A stretch of 64,000 bases of DNA from Saprospiraceae bacterium (GCA_016717105.1 JADKGF010000027.1:1-64000), one strand, 5' to 3'; counted from the stretch's first letter, positions 30,535 through 41,283 are shown. Notes: generated by a model from the sequence alone, not told the origin. Numbers and translations are program-made.

Positions 30535-33500
30535 ATGAAGTGTTATAATAAAATTTGTATTTTAACTTATCTTTATCTAATTTTTGTTGTACCAGGATTT
30601 GGACAAAATGGTTTTAGATCTGGCCCTGAACAAGGTTGGGGACTCGGTTGGAATACTACAGATTATTGGTCGGGAACAGGATTTGGATCTACTTTCGGAA
30701 AAACCTATCAAAATACTGCTGGTTCAGGTAATAGATATTTTAGGTTATACACTGATTGGTCAAATCAAACTCGGGAACATGGCCCAACTGGATCTAACGA
30801 CATCAATATACCATTCAATACGATTTCGACACTTGAAACTTGGAGTGGTTCGAAAGCGTATTATGTAAATGTCGGAAACACTGCTTATAATTACGTATTT
30901 CGGTCTCGAAACGGCGATGGTATAACAAATACGCCGTCAGTAATTATCATTGAAGTGCAAGGAGAAATTAGAAATGTATCACTTGTCGCACAATCTCCTT
31001 CACCTACAGGTGTTACAAATTCATCTGCAGTAACCGTAAATGCATCCGTTAGTGGTTCATTATCAGCAGGACAAGGTATTTATTTAAGATATACAACAGA
31101 CAATTGGACGAATTCAACCATTTTGCCAATGACAGGAAGTGGAACAAGTTATATGGTCAATATTCCTGCCCAATCTTCAGGTACAACAGTTAAGTACTAC
31201 ATCTTTACTTCTGGTGCAGGCATGACGATTGCCCACAATGATGCAGATTTTGTTACCATAAATGGAAATACCAATAATGGTGCGAATTATCAATATACCG
31301 TGCTTGGAGGAAGCTCTGCTGTGACAATAAATCCTGGATTTCCGAATGATACTGAAAATGTTGTGGTTACGTTTGATGCAACAGGAACTGCTTTGGCTGA
31401 TGCTGACAAGGTTTATATGCATGCAGGTATCTCAGCTACGCTAAGCAATCCAAGTTTATTCCAATATACTACAGGCAATTGGGGACAAGATGATGGAATA
31501 GGAGAGATGACAGAGACAAGTGCAAATATTTGGACTATCTCTTTGACTTCACTAAGGTCATATTTTAATGTTCCCGAAGCTGATGATATTTTTGGACTCA
31601 ATCTTTTGTTCCGTAATGCTAATGGCACTTTAAAGGAAGACTTGAGTGGAGCAAACTATTTTTTTTCTGTTGATCCCGGCAATTATTTTGTATTAACTGC
31701 GCCTGAAAATGAATTTAGTTTTCTACCTGTCGGTCAGAATATGTCTCTTGCGGCAACTGCAAACTCGGGACCAACTACTTGGACCTTAAAAGAAATAGAT
31801 CCTATAACCAATGTGGATATTAATACAATTACAACGCAAAGTGGCGGAATATCTTTCAACTATAATCTGAATGTCAGTACGCTAAATCTTAAAAAATATA
31901 AATTGATTGCAGATTTTAACGGTGAATTGAAATCAAAAACTTTCAAAATTCAAGGATATAATCCGGTCACTGAGGCTGCAAGACCTAGCTGGACACAACC
32001 AGGAATAAATTATCATTCTAATGATCCGACAAAGGCAACCTTAGTACTTCAAGCACCTGTTTTTACCAATTACAAAAAAGGAACTGGAATAGTATCAGGC
32101 ACAGGTACAACCACACCAAAAACTGTAGTTTATGTTTTGGGCGATTTTAATAATTGGACACCATCTGAAGCCTATAAAATGAATAGAGATAGAGATGGTT
32201 GGGATGGCATGACAGATGGTGATAATGATGGCGACCACGGTGATTATTGGTGGATAGAATTATCTAACCTTACGCCAGGTCAAGAATATGTTTTTCAATA
32301 TCTTGTGGATGGATCGATCCAAGTCGCTGATCCTTATGCAAATAAAATTTCTGATCCTGATGATGGTCAAATTCCGAATGTAGTTTATCCCAACTTAATA
32401 ACTTACAGACCACAAGCTGATGATAGGGCGTCAGTTTTACAGACAAACCAGCCTACTTTTTTATGGACAGCGCCTGAATTCGTCCACGTAACTGACCAAA
32501 AGCTGCAAATTTATGAGATGCATTTCCGAGATTTTACCGATGAAGGAACGTATCTAGCGGCTATCCAAAAATTAGATTACATCAAAGGCCTTGGTATTAA
32601 TGCTATCCACGTCATGCCTATTTCAGAGTTTGAAGGTAATAGCAGTTGGGGCTACAATCCTAATTTTTATTTTGCAGCTGATAAAGCATATGGCACAGCG
32701 ACTGATTTGAAGCTTTTTATAGATGAATGTCATAAAAGAAAAATGCTTGTGTTTAATGATCTTGTGCTGAATCACGCCTTTTACTCCAATGTCATGGCTC
32801 GTATGTATTGGAATACAGCAGATAATAAACCTGCGTCCGAAAATCCATGGTTTAATCCTGATCATAAAATGGTAGCAGATCCGGGTGGCTGGTGGGGCGC
32901 AGATTGGAATCATGAAAGCGAATATACACAAAAAATGGTTGATAGGATTCTTGATTTTTGGTTACAAGAATTCAACTTTGATGGGTTTAGGTTTGATTTT
33001 ACTAAGGGATTTGGTCAGACAGCACCTGATAGTTCCGATCCTTGGGCCAGTTCTTACGATCAGGATCGTATCGATTTATTGCTTCGTATGGTCAATGGTA
33101 TGAAATCAAGAAATCCTGGAAGTGTCGTTATTTTTGAACATTTGGCGTGGGCATCCGAAGATAAAGTACTTGCAGATCAAGGTATTTTAATGTGGAGTGG
33201 AGTAGGGCATCACAATGCATTGAAAGCCTTTATTTTGGGTTATAATGGTGACAATACCAATATTTATGAATCAGGTATTTATAATACAACAGGGAGAAAC
33301 TTTAATAATGCAAATTGGATGAGTTACGGTGAAAGTCATGACGAAGAGCGACTTGGATATGAATTGATGCAGTACTATAACGGTGTCCGCAATTCGAGTA
33401 ATATGATCGACAGGCTCAAGATAGCTTATGGCTTCAATCTCTTGATGCCCGGCCCTAGAATGTTGTGGGAATTTGGAGAATTGGGATATGATGTCAGCAT

Positions 33501-34353
33501 TAATTTTAATGGACGTACCGGTGAAAAGCCAGTACATTGGGATTATTATGACGATGCAAAACGTCGTGAATTACACACGCTCATTTCTAAAATATTTAAA
33601 ATAAGGAACGAACAAAACATTTTTGCCACGACACCTGACTATGGTAATATTGGACTTGGTGCAGGAAATATTGCGACACCAAGAGTCATGCGATTGTCTT
33701 CAGGTACAGGAAGCAGTGCGGCACATGTCATAGCTGTTGCCAATTTGGATGTAAACAGTTCACATACATTCAGTCCTGGATATGATGTCACAGGTACTTG
33801 GTACAAATATAATGGTACACCAGCTGTAGATGGTACTTCTTTTATGGTCAACAATGTTTCAGATTCTTATACCTTGAGTCCTTCAGAAATGTTGATTTTT
33901 ACCAATTTTCCTATAGACAGCTGTACAGATGTACGAAGTAATGCTGATAGTGGCAATTACACATTAAGAAATGCAATAGCTTGCGCTCCTGAAAACGGTG
34001 TTGTGAATATAGAATATCCTGTTTATGGTCAGACCATAAATCTCGCTACGCCGATTTATATTGATAAAAATATTACCATCCTTGGGTTTCCTTCTATGCA
34101 GGTCAACATTAGTGGCGCTTCACTTAATCAAAGTGTTTTCACCATCGCTACTGGTAAAACGGTGTCATTTAATGGTGTCTCGATCACTTGCAGCCAAGGT
34201 AATGCTAATGGTCGATGTCTGATAAATGATGGCCACTTGACATTGGATGCTGTAAAATTTATGGATATTTACGGAAGTACAACAGGTAGTTCGGTAATAA
34301 ACCAATCAGCAGGAACCATTCAAATAAAATCCAACGTCATCACAGAAAAATAA
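30535..34353 (+). CDS. Secreted multidomain GH13 alpha-amylase family protein
   Basis: A 1,272-residue secreted protein. After the signal peptide (ending near VVPGFGQ) come beta-rich domains (to about residue 480) and a CBM48-like module (VVYVLGDFNNWTP, about residue 540). The GH13 barrel follows, with DLVLNHAF (region I), GFRFDFTKGF holding the nucleophile Asp (region II), VIFEHLAW holding the acid/base Glu (region III) and YGESHDEERL (region IV). It should cleave alpha-glucans outside the cell. After the barrel, the last 150 residues (CTDVRSNADSGNYTLRNAI ...) look like the start of a right-handed beta-helix and the protein ends without a T9SS tail. I chose ATG 30535 rather than the TTG two codons upstream. 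No SusC/D genes are near. Confidence 0.88.
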   Translation: MKCYNKICILTYLYLIFVVPGFGQNGFRSGPEQGWGLGWNTTDYWSGTGFGSTFGKTYQNTAGSGNRYFRLYTDWSNQTREHGPTGSNDINIPFNTISTLETWSGSKAYYVNVGNTAYNYVFRSRNGDGITNTPSVIIIEVQGEIRNVSLVAQSPSPTGVTNSSAVTVNASVSGSLSAGQGIYLRYTTDNWTNSTILPMTGSGTSYMVNIPAQSSGTTVKYYIFTSGAGMTIAHNDADFVTINGNTNNGANYQYTVLGGSSAVTINPGFPNDTENVVVTFDATGTALADADKVYMHAGISATLSNPSLFQYTTGNWGQDDGIGEMTETSANIWTISLTSLRSYFNVPEADDIFGLNLLFRNANGTLKEDLSGANYFFSVDPGNYFVLTAPENEFSFLPVGQNMSLAATANSGPTTWTLKEIDPITNVDINTITTQSGGISFNYNLNVSTLNLKKYKLIADFNGELKSKTFKIQGYNPVTEAARPSWTQPGINYHSNDPTKATLVLQAPVFTNYKKGTGIVSGTGTTTPKTVVYVLGDFNNWTPSEAYKMNRDRDGWDGMTDGDNDGDHGDYWWIELSNLTPGQEYVFQYLVDGSIQVADPYANKISDPDDGQIPNVVYPNLITYRPQADDRASVLQTNQPTFLWTAPEFVHVTDQKLQIYEMHFRDFTDEGTYLAAIQKLDYIKGLGINAIHVMPISEFEGNSSWGYNPNFYFAADKAYGTATDLKLFIDECHKRKMLVFNDLVLNHAFYSNVMARMYWNTADNKPASENPWFNPDHKMVADPGGWWGADWNHESEYTQKMVDRILDFWLQEFNFDGFRFDFTKGFGQTAPDSSDPWASSYDQDRIDLLLRMVNGMKSRNPGSVVIFEHLAWASEDKVLADQGILMWSGVGHHNALKAFILGYNGDNTNIYESGIYNTTGRNFNNANWMSYGESHDEERLGYELMQYYNGVRNSSNMIDRLKIAYGFNLLMPGPRMLWEFGELGYDVSINFNGRTGEKPVHWDYYDDAKRRELHTLISKIFKIRNEQNIFATTPDYGNIGLGAGNIATPRVMRLSSGTGSSAAHVIAVANLDVNSSHTFSPGYDVTGTWYKYNGTPAVDGTSFMVNNVSDSYTLSPSEMLIFTNFPIDSCTDVRSNADSGNYTLRNAIACAPENGVVNIEYPVYGQTINLATPIYIDKNITILGFPSMQVNISGASLNQSVFTIATGKTVSFNGVSITCSQGNANGRCLINDGHLTLDAVKFMDIYGSTTGSSVINQSAGTIQIKSNVITEK

Positions 34354-34413
34354 TTTTCAGCAGTACTGTGGATTAATATTTTAACGGCCTTGATATTCGA
34401 AAGAACTCGAGTT

Positions 34414-35253
34414 CTATTTAAGATGCTTGAATGCGCATTGGATTACTCTGCTAGGAGTAGTAGAATTCGGATGAATTGCAATCACTACTTCCATATTATC
34501 TGGGTTCCAAAGATCAATAGATTCTTTTGGAAAAGGATAAGGTATACTTTTCTTGATGATATTGTTCTTTACCAAGTTGTTTCCTAAGAAATCACCTTGG
34601 AAATTTGTGGCCATATCTCTTAAAACATGGTTATGCTCAAAATCGTCAATGATTACAGAACCGTTAGTTTGTGCATCTATGATATGAGATTCTGTCAGAA
34701 ATATTGAATAATTGTATTCTCCAGGCAAATCTTTAAGCGGAATGGCTGTAAAATCTATATTAGCAACATGATTTGTTTCGTCGTATTTTACATCCATCAA
34801 AATATTCATTACATGCTCTTTTTGCAATTCAGCCTCTACCTGTGATTGCCATAATCCTGTCGCAAAGATGGCATATTTCTCATCTGTGCTGTTTTGATCT
34901 ATGCGATTGAATGCCGCAGCCGGTTTACCCAACCATGGCAAGAACCATTCTTCTAGGTTTTTCGCTTTTTCATTTCTGAAATCATATTTGCTTCGATTTT
35001 TTACAGGTTCACACAAAAATTTGCCGTGAATTCCAATGGCAGCAACTTTTCCAGGAAACTTATCAAGAATAGCCTTAACCGCAGCCGTCCCTTTAGGACA
35101 ATTTGGGCATGACGCACCAGTAAGCTCTTCGATCAATACCACATTACCATTGTCTTCAATAACCGGATCTGTGATCTCAGGACAAATCTCATTACACGAT
35201 GCTAAAAAAAATAAAAATAGGATGAATAATATATTTATGTTTCGCATGGTCAT
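34414..35253 (-). CDS. Omp28-related thioredoxin-like lipoprotein
   Basis: A 279-residue lipoprotein: the hydrophobic signal ends in FFLASC with Cys about residue 20. The domain begins with VVLIEELTGASCPNCPKGTAAV, a thioredoxin-like fold with a CPNCPKG site typical of Omp28-related outer membrane proteins of Bacteroidota. ATG 35247 (MRNINIL) is an alternative start. It begins 11 bases after the repaired stop of the upstream DUF6029 gene, so the two form an operon, an arrangement that suggests a shared envelope role. The stop codon overlaps a 14-bp perfect palindrome, AGAACTCGAGTTCT (34402-34415). The exact function of the family is not established. Confidence 0.82.
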   Translation of the reverse strand: MTMRNINILFILFLFFLASCNEICPEITDPVIEDNGNVVLIEELTGASCPNCPKGTAAVKAILDKFPGKVAAIGIHGKFLCEPVKNRSKYDFRNEKAKNLEEWFLPWLGKPAAAFNRIDQNSTDEKYAIFATGLWQSQVEAELQKEHVMNILMDVKYDETNHVANIDFTAIPLKDLPGEYNYSIFLTESHIIDAQTNGSVIIDDFEHNHVLRDMATNFQGDFLGNNLVKNNIIKKSIPYPFPKESIDLWNPDNMEVVIAIHPNSTTPSRVIQCAFKHLK

Positions 35254-35264
35254 TTTATTTTAAA

Positions 35265-36906
35265 TTAAAAAGTTGTATTCATTGCAAACCTAATACCACT
35301 GAATGCTGGTTCAAGCCTGCATATTCCGCCGCTACATACTACGCCTTCTACTTGTTTGACATATCTCAAGCTATATCGCTGTGCTTCATTAAAAAAACAA
35401 TACCTAGCGTCGGATATAAAGTTTTTTCCAATTCACCTTTGGAGTTCTTCTTTTTAGGTATGATATTGTACATGCCTGATGCTTCAAAACTCCAGTTTGG
35501 CGCAAGATTGAACTCTGCCAATCCAAACAACCAGCTACCATAATCTTGTTTTGTGGACATATACTGAAACTCTGTTCTTAATGATTTTTTCGGATCGAAT
35601 CGATACAAGAAATCGACATAAGGCGTGACGGTTTTTACTAACGGCACTTCTGCTTTTGTTTCATAAATCTTCTGATTGTAGGTCACAAATTGAATACCCG
35701 AAGTTAGTTGCCATTTTCTCTTCATTTTATAAATGACTTCACTAAATATCTCTTGGAATAATCGTTCGCCTTTAATGGTTTTTATATCCGAATAATTTAC
35801 ATTTGCACTAAGCGCTTTATTAAACTTATAGCGAACGTCTATAGCATATGCCATTTCTGAAATATCTTGTGCCGCTGGACTATACCTTGCAGTCAATCTA
35901 TACGTATTTTGTTTGTTGAGTGGTGTGAGATAATTGATCAAACCTCGTAGCAAACTCAAATTTGGGTCAACCCGAAAACTGAAATTTTCCGTCCTTTTGC
36001 TTCTGCTGTGATGCCCCATTTCCCTTGTGCAAATGATAAACTACCATAAAATACCGATCCTTTAGCGGCTACCAATTTTCCAATTGTATTACTACCAACT
36101 AATTCTGTTTTTTCTGCAAATGGATTGAAAAATACATCCTTGGATTTTAATGCCACTTCCGTGTAAAGTCTGAAATTTTTATAACTTAATGTGTTATATA
36201 ATGTAGATGCGTATGTGTTGTATGAAGGTTTGAATCTATCAGCGTCTTGATATGATCGGATTACATCTATCACGCCATTCATATACTCATCTGAAAGTGT
36301 TTTGCCTACAAATCCAATCCCTGGAGCCAGTGTAATTGGACTCGTCTCGCTACCTAAAGTGATAAAACCTTCTGCACGAATGCCCTTTAAATTACCAGAA
36401 TACGTATCGAATGCATTCTTTTGTTTTCCACTGAAAGCCATAATATGCCAAAGGTCTGTAAAATTGTATCTCAGACTGACCCCATAAAGTGCATTATCTA
36501 TAAATAAAGGCCTTGTTTCGAAGGCACGATAGATAAAACCCGAACCGATCTGATCGTATAAGTAACCTGCACTTATTTCTAATTTATTTATTGCTTTTTT
36601 GATATACCATCTACCGATGCCAGTACCAGAATATGAATCACGTGGATTTCGTAGGTTGGAGTTATGATACATATCAAATCTCGTTCCTATGGTAAATCCT
36701 TGAATTTTATAATTTAAATTTAACCAAGCTTCACCACCATAGAATTGGTGGTCGTATTGTGGTGTGCTGATAGCATTGATGGACGAATCCCTCAAAAAGA
36801 TATTGGCATTAGTTTCAAAGGCTCCTGAAAAAACACCTTTTTCTTGACTTAAACCTTGTCTATCGATGAGGCCAATCAAAATAAGTACAAATAAAATTCT
36901 GATCAT
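35265..36906 (-). CDS. DUF6029-type outer membrane beta-barrel protein (frame broken twice)
   Basis: The repaired protein has 547 residues with a signal peptide (MIRILFVLILIGLIDRQGLS) and a chain of alternating, aromatic-rich beta strands ending in F, as in outer membrane barrels. The strands GGEAWLNLNYKIQGFTIGTR and GSGFIYRAFETRPLFIDNALYG resemble DUF6029 family proteins. One A is missing near 35995-35998 (repair: TAEAKRTENFSFRVD) and one T-strand base in the A-run 35391-35397 (repair: GIVFFNEAQRYSLRYVKQVEG). After repair it ends FAMNTTF at 35265, just before the Omp28-like gene. I took ATG 36906 because the signal peptide starts there. Function is unknown. Confidence 0.78.
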
Positions 36907-37107
36907 TGGTTTGGTTATCTTGTAAAACACCGCAAGATAAAAAAAAGCTATCATGCGGCCAATTTTTTGTAATATTTATACCAATATTGCATGCCATAAG
37001 ACATTTACATAATTAATTTTCTGTAAAATGATGGAATTATTGAAATTTCTGTTATTTTTGTTTTGAATTAAAGAAAAACGATTTTAACTCTTAAACAAAA
37101 TAAATAT

Positions 37108-40023
37108 ATGATTATGAAACTTTACTTTTATTCAATTCTGGTTATTTTGCTTTTTTCAATAACGCCAAAGACTGCTTTTAGTCAGTGCAGCAATATTAAT
37201 GATTATAAAGCACTTCGAGGTCTTTATTTGAGCACAAATGGCGATAACTGGAAAAATCGAACAGGCTGGCCAAGTTATGCTGATTTTCTTGCAAATCCAA
37301 CACCAACTTCCAATACGAATATGGATAATTGGTACGGTGTCGAATGCGTCAATTTTAGAGTTCAAAGTCTTAATTTGCCTAACAACAACCTAAATGGGTC
37401 TTTAGAACAAACTTTCAATTTATTAGGAAGTTTACAAGAAGTCAACTTATCTGGCAACCAAATTAAAGGAGTTATTATAAATAATATTATAAATTTAATA
37501 AAACTCCAAAATCTTGATTTGAGCAATAATCTTTTTTCAGGTCCTTTGCCTTATGGTTTTTCTTTATTGAGTAATCTACGTATTTTAAATCTTTCAAGAA
37601 ATTTTTTTAAGGAATTTTTGCCTATTGACTTCAGCTCAATGTCCAATCTGAATGTGTTGAACCTTGCAAATAATAATTTTACAGATTCATTGGCCAATGT
37701 GATTGGTAACATGAAAAATTTAACATCACTACAATTACAACAGAATCAATTTTATGGAGACATTCCCAATTCTATAGGAGATCTCACTAATTTAGAAAAT
37801 CTTGATCTTTCCTTTAACCATTATTTTATAGAAATTCCAGCCCAATTAAGTAATTGTAAAAAACTCATAAAGCTTAATTTGTCAAATAACAATTTTTATG
37901 GCACAATTCCATCGCAATTGGGAATGCTCGATCAAATAGAATACTTAAATTTGAGCAATAATAATTTATCGGGATGTTTAGCGGATGAACTACTAGTTTG
38001 GTGCAGTCCTAAAATTGTGAATGGTGTAGAAGTATTCAGAAGTATTAATTTAACCAACAATTATTTACTGCCGTGGCAAGGTGATTTCGGGTTGTTTTGT
38101 TCAAATCCACAGAATCAAGTCGGTGCACCATGTGAAAACTGTAAATCGACTAGTAGCTTGGATGTTATTCAACCAGATTGTAGTTGTGGCGCAATTCAAA
38201 ATGCACCGATTTCTATTACAGGACATGTTTTTATTGATAATAACGCGAACGGTACTTTTGGAAGTTCAGATTTTGGTTTCGCAGGAGCTCCTGTGGAACT
38301 AAAAATAGGTTGCCCTGGATGGACAGTATTTGCAAGAACTACAACTGATGCTAATGGAAATTATTCATTTTCTGGTGTGCCTCCAGGTAACTATTCGGTA
38401 CAAATTCCAGAAAGTGCTCCAGGTGCACCCGATGGCTCACCATCGCCGAGCGATTGTTGCTTGATTGTAGATTTATGTACACCAACATCGGTTTTGGAAT
38501 GTAATTTAGGTTATCCACCACCAAATTGCACATCAAATCCATACTCAGTGGACAATCTTTGCGATATAGCCTATGACAATCCGTTATGTAATTTAACTGT
38601 CATTAAAGAATTCGCTTGTGGTCAAAATCCATCAAAATTGGGTCCTTGGGCAGGCAAACAGCATTGTGGTGGTACTTACGAGAATACATCTTTTTATGGA
38701 TTTGTGGCTGGCACTGGAAATTATTCAATACAATTTACTATATTTAACTGTGCCGGAACAGGTGTTGAGTATGGTTTGATGGAAGCATGCAATCCAGATG
38801 GCCCATTTGTAGTTTGTAACGCCACTTCAAATACTGGAACTGTTACAATAGCTGGTACACAACTAGAACCTTGTAAAAAATATATATTTTGGATTGATGG
38901 ATTTTCTGGCTCTATATGCTCTTATTATATTAGAGTCATAGGTGATTTTAATGTTTGTGAAGTTCCAGCTGTTCAGGATATTACAATTAATCAAGCTTGT
39001 AATTTGCCATGTCCTAATCTTGCTACCTTACCTGTTACTGTTGTCGGAGCTAATGATATAGAAGATATAGATAATGTGATATTGCATTGGGATATTTCAT
39101 TTAATGGTGCGCCATTAATTATAACTACAACAACACCAGTTAACGATGGAATGAGTTTAGATGTTCCATTTTTGGAAGCAGGAATTTATGAGATTTGTGC
39201 AGTAACAGAACATCCTTGTCCAGGTTTGTCGGCTCCATTCTGCAAAACCTTTGAATTCAAAAGCCCCAATATAACAAGTAAAGAATATAATTTGTGTATT
39301 GATGATTTTCCTTGGAATGGCGAAGTTGATAGTTTAACTGGACTAGCTGCTTTGGATGAATATGGCAATCCTTGGAAATGGTCAGGTGGGCCGATAGAAT
39401 TATCAAATATAAATACGACACCACCAACATATAGTTTTAGCAGTAATTATGTAGATACTTGTGGATGCGCTTATATACAGAATATAAAATTTAACATCTT
39501 GTCATCCAGTCAACAGCGTTATGATGTTTGTTACAAAGATTTGCCTTTTTCGATCGGTGATACACTGATCAATACTGAAGTAACATCCTTACCGATCTAT
39601 ATAAATAATACCCAAGATACTTTATCATGTGACTCTATTATTTACCTGTCTTTACAAATTCTTAATGAAGGTCAGCCATGTGATGACAAAGATGCTTCGA
39701 CCATCAATGATGTATATGATGCAGCTTGTGTGTGCAAAGGAGAAAAATCAAATAAAGTGGTTAACACCGCAAAAGACGCTTGGTCGATTTACCCAAATCC
39801 AGTAACAGAGACATTAATTATTAGCAATTCAAGCGCACAATTTACGATACCTGAGATTGAGATTTACAATATACAAGGTATCTCCATAAAACCAATTATC
39901 AAAGAAAATATTGGTCAGCAACCAAAATTGGAATTGGAAACGACAGCATTACCACCTGGTGTTTATCATTTGAAAATCAAAACAAATCAGGATATGACGA
40001 TCAAACGTTTTGTAAAAATATAA
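37108..40023 (+). CDS. Secreted leucine-rich repeat protein with SdrD-B-like and T9SS sorting domains
   Basis: A 971-residue secreted protein. The signal peptide ends near KTAFSQ. Residues about 30-75 match the cap seen before plant-type LRRs (ALRGLYLSTNGDNW, WYGVEC). About eight LRR units of the LxxLDLSNNxFSGxLP type fill residues 85-310. A Cys-rich stretch and an SdrD-B-like domain (GHVFIDNNANGTFGSSDFG, about 375-440) follow, then beta domains of unclear type and a T9SS type A tail (SIYPNPVTETLIIS ... PPGVYHLKIKT). It is probably a surface-binding protein. The stop lies inside an 18-bp perfect palindrome shared with the convergent gene. Confidence 0.87.
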   Translation: MIMKLYFYSILVILLFSITPKTAFSQCSNINDYKALRGLYLSTNGDNWKNRTGWPSYADFLANPTPTSNTNMDNWYGVECVNFRVQSLNLPNNNLNGSLEQTFNLLGSLQEVNLSGNQIKGVIINNIINLIKLQNLDLSNNLFSGPLPYGFSLLSNLRILNLSRNFFKEFLPIDFSSMSNLNVLNLANNNFTDSLANVIGNMKNLTSLQLQQNQFYGDIPNSIGDLTNLENLDLSFNHYFIEIPAQLSNCKKLIKLNLSNNNFYGTIPSQLGMLDQIEYLNLSNNNLSGCLADELLVWCSPKIVNGVEVFRSINLTNNYLLPWQGDFGLFCSNPQNQVGAPCENCKSTSSLDVIQPDCSCGAIQNAPISITGHVFIDNNANGTFGSSDFGFAGAPVELKIGCPGWTVFARTTTDANGNYSFSGVPPGNYSVQIPESAPGAPDGSPSPSDCCLIVDLCTPTSVLECNLGYPPPNCTSNPYSVDNLCDIAYDNPLCNLTVIKEFACGQNPSKLGPWAGKQHCGGTYENTSFYGFVAGTGNYSIQFTIFNCAGTGVEYGLMEACNPDGPFVVCNATSNTGTVTIAGTQLEPCKKYIFWIDGFSGSICSYYIRVIGDFNVCEVPAVQDITINQACNLPCPNLATLPVTVVGANDIEDIDNVILHWDISFNGAPLIITTTTPVNDGMSLDVPFLEAGIYEICAVTEHPCPGLSAPFCKTFEFKSPNITSKEYNLCIDDFPWNGEVDSLTGLAALDEYGNPWKWSGGPIELSNINTTPPTYSFSSNYVDTCGCAYIQNIKFNILSSSQQRYDVCYKDLPFSIGDTLINTEVTSLPIYINNTQDTLSCDSIIYLSLQILNEGQPCDDKDASTINDVYDAACVCKGEKSNKVVNTAKDAWSIYPNPVTETLIISNSSAQFTIPEIEIYNIQGISIKPIIKENIGQQPKLELETTALPPGVYHLKIKTNQDMTIKRFVKI

Positions 40024-40036
40024 CCAGCTGGTTATA
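40019..40036. terminator. 18-bp perfect palindrome covering both stop codons of a convergent pair
   Basis: TATAACCAGCTGGTTATA is perfectly self-complementary. The LRR gene stop (40021-40023) and the minus-strand stop of the TRAP gene (40032-40034) are mirror images within it. On the minus strand it is followed by TTTTTAC, so it may end the TRAP transcript; on the plus strand no T-run follows. Confidence 0.5.
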
Positions 40037-41129
40037 ACTCGTGATACAATTTTTCTGAGTATGCCGCCCAGGATTTGATGTCATTTCTGAAAGTATTAAA
40101 GGAGTCGTACACTTTTTTGGTAAAAGCATCTGTTGCTGCCATTTCATGGAGTACTTCGTCAGTGTACTTTTTGAGAATTTGTAGAATCTCAGGGCTGAAT
40201 TTTCTTAATTCGACACCTTTTTCTGCTTTAATCTTATTGAGATATTCGTTGTTTTTAGCTTCAAACTCTGAAATGACCCATAGATTCATTCTAGCTGATG
40301 CCGTCTCAAGGATGACTTTCAAGTGCGCAGGCAATGCTTCAAACTCCTTCAGATTAAACATGTTTTCCAAGACTGAGCCAGGTTCATGCCAGCCTGGAGA
40401 ATAATAGTATTTTGCAATTTTATGAAATCCCATCACATAATCATGATACGGACCTATCCATTCTGTAGCATCTATCACACCACGTTCGAGATTGGTATAA
40501 ATTTCATTGCCTGATGACAAAACTGCGGTACCACCAGCTTTCGTAAGTACCTTGCCACCCAAGCCTGGAATCCGCATTTTTAGTCCTTTAAAGTCATCGA
40601 TCGTGTTGATTTCTTTATTAAACCAGCCACCCATTTGCATGGTGGTATTTCCAGCTGGAAAAGCGATTAGACCAAATTTTTTATACAATTCTTGCCACAG
40701 TGCTAGTCCACCACCACTGTAGATCCACGCATTCATTTGTTGGGCATTCATACCAAAAGGTACTGCTGCAAAAAATTGGGTTGCAGGTGATTTTCCGGCC
40801 CAATAATAAGCAGCACCATTGCCCATTTCTGCGGCACCACTACTTACTGCATCAAAAACTTCCAATCCAGGTATAAGCTCACCAGCGCCATAAACTTTGA
40901 TTTTCATCTGACCCAATGACATCTGATCCACCCAATCTGCAAAGAGCTGACATGCTTCACCCAAAACTGGGAAATTGGGTGGCCAAGTAGTAACCATTTT
41001 CCAATTGTACTTTTTTTGGATTAAGGATGTAATATCCTGAGTAGTTGCTGTCTGATTGTTGCAACTTCCTAATAAGATGCCAGCGCCTGCTGTGACGACC
41101 GATGCCTTGATAAATTGTTTACGATCCAT
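40032..41129 (-). CDS. TRAP transporter substrate-binding protein, DctP family, lipoprotein
   Basis: A 365-residue periplasmic binding protein. The N-terminus (MDRKQFIKASVVTAGAGILLGSC) is a lipoprotein signal with a Tat-like look but only one Arg before Lys. DctP motifs include WPPNFPVLGEACQLFADWV, GLKMRIPGLGGKVL and ERGVIDATEWIGPYHD, with the Arg in RIPG expected to bind a carboxylate. The sequence resembles the branch called TRAP mannitol/chloroaromatic compound type. No DctQ or DctM membrane genes lie next to it, so it is an orphan here; the permease may be elsewhere. The substrate is unknown. Confidence 0.86.
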   Translation of the reverse strand: MDRKQFIKASVVTAGAGILLGSCNNQTATTQDITSLIQKKYNWKMVTTWPPNFPVLGEACQLFADWVDQMSLGQMKIKVYGAGELIPGLEVFDAVSSGAAEMGNGAAYYWAGKSPATQFFAAVPFGMNAQQMNAWIYSGGGLALWQELYKKFGLIAFPAGNTTMQMGGWFNKEINTIDDFKGLKMRIPGLGGKVLTKAGGTAVLSSGNEIYTNLERGVIDATEWIGPYHDYVMGFHKIAKYYYSPGWHEPGSVLENMFNLKEFEALPAHLKVILETASARMNLWVISEFEAKNNEYLNKIKAEKGVELRKFSPEILQILKKYTDEVLHEMAATDAFTKKVYDSFNTFRNDIKSWAAYSEKLYHEL

Positions 41130-41283
41130 AACATTTTATGCATTTGACTATAATATTTCACAAACTTAAACATAATTTATTAAGATTATTAATAAATTCA
41201 AGACAAGTTAACAAGGCAAAATATTACGTATTTCAAATGCCATTAATATTGCCATCATTAATCAAGAGATCAACGGTATTTCA

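Noticed and set aside
34402..34415. 14-bp palindrome AGAACTCGAGTTCT as an operator or terminator
   Set aside because: It overlaps the stop of the Omp28-like gene but has no T-run or promoter context; noted in that gene only.
40032..41129. Tat signal on the TRAP binding protein
   Set aside because: The twin arginine is not present (Arg-Lys only), and a lipobox LGSC is clear, so export as an ordinary lipoprotein is as likely.
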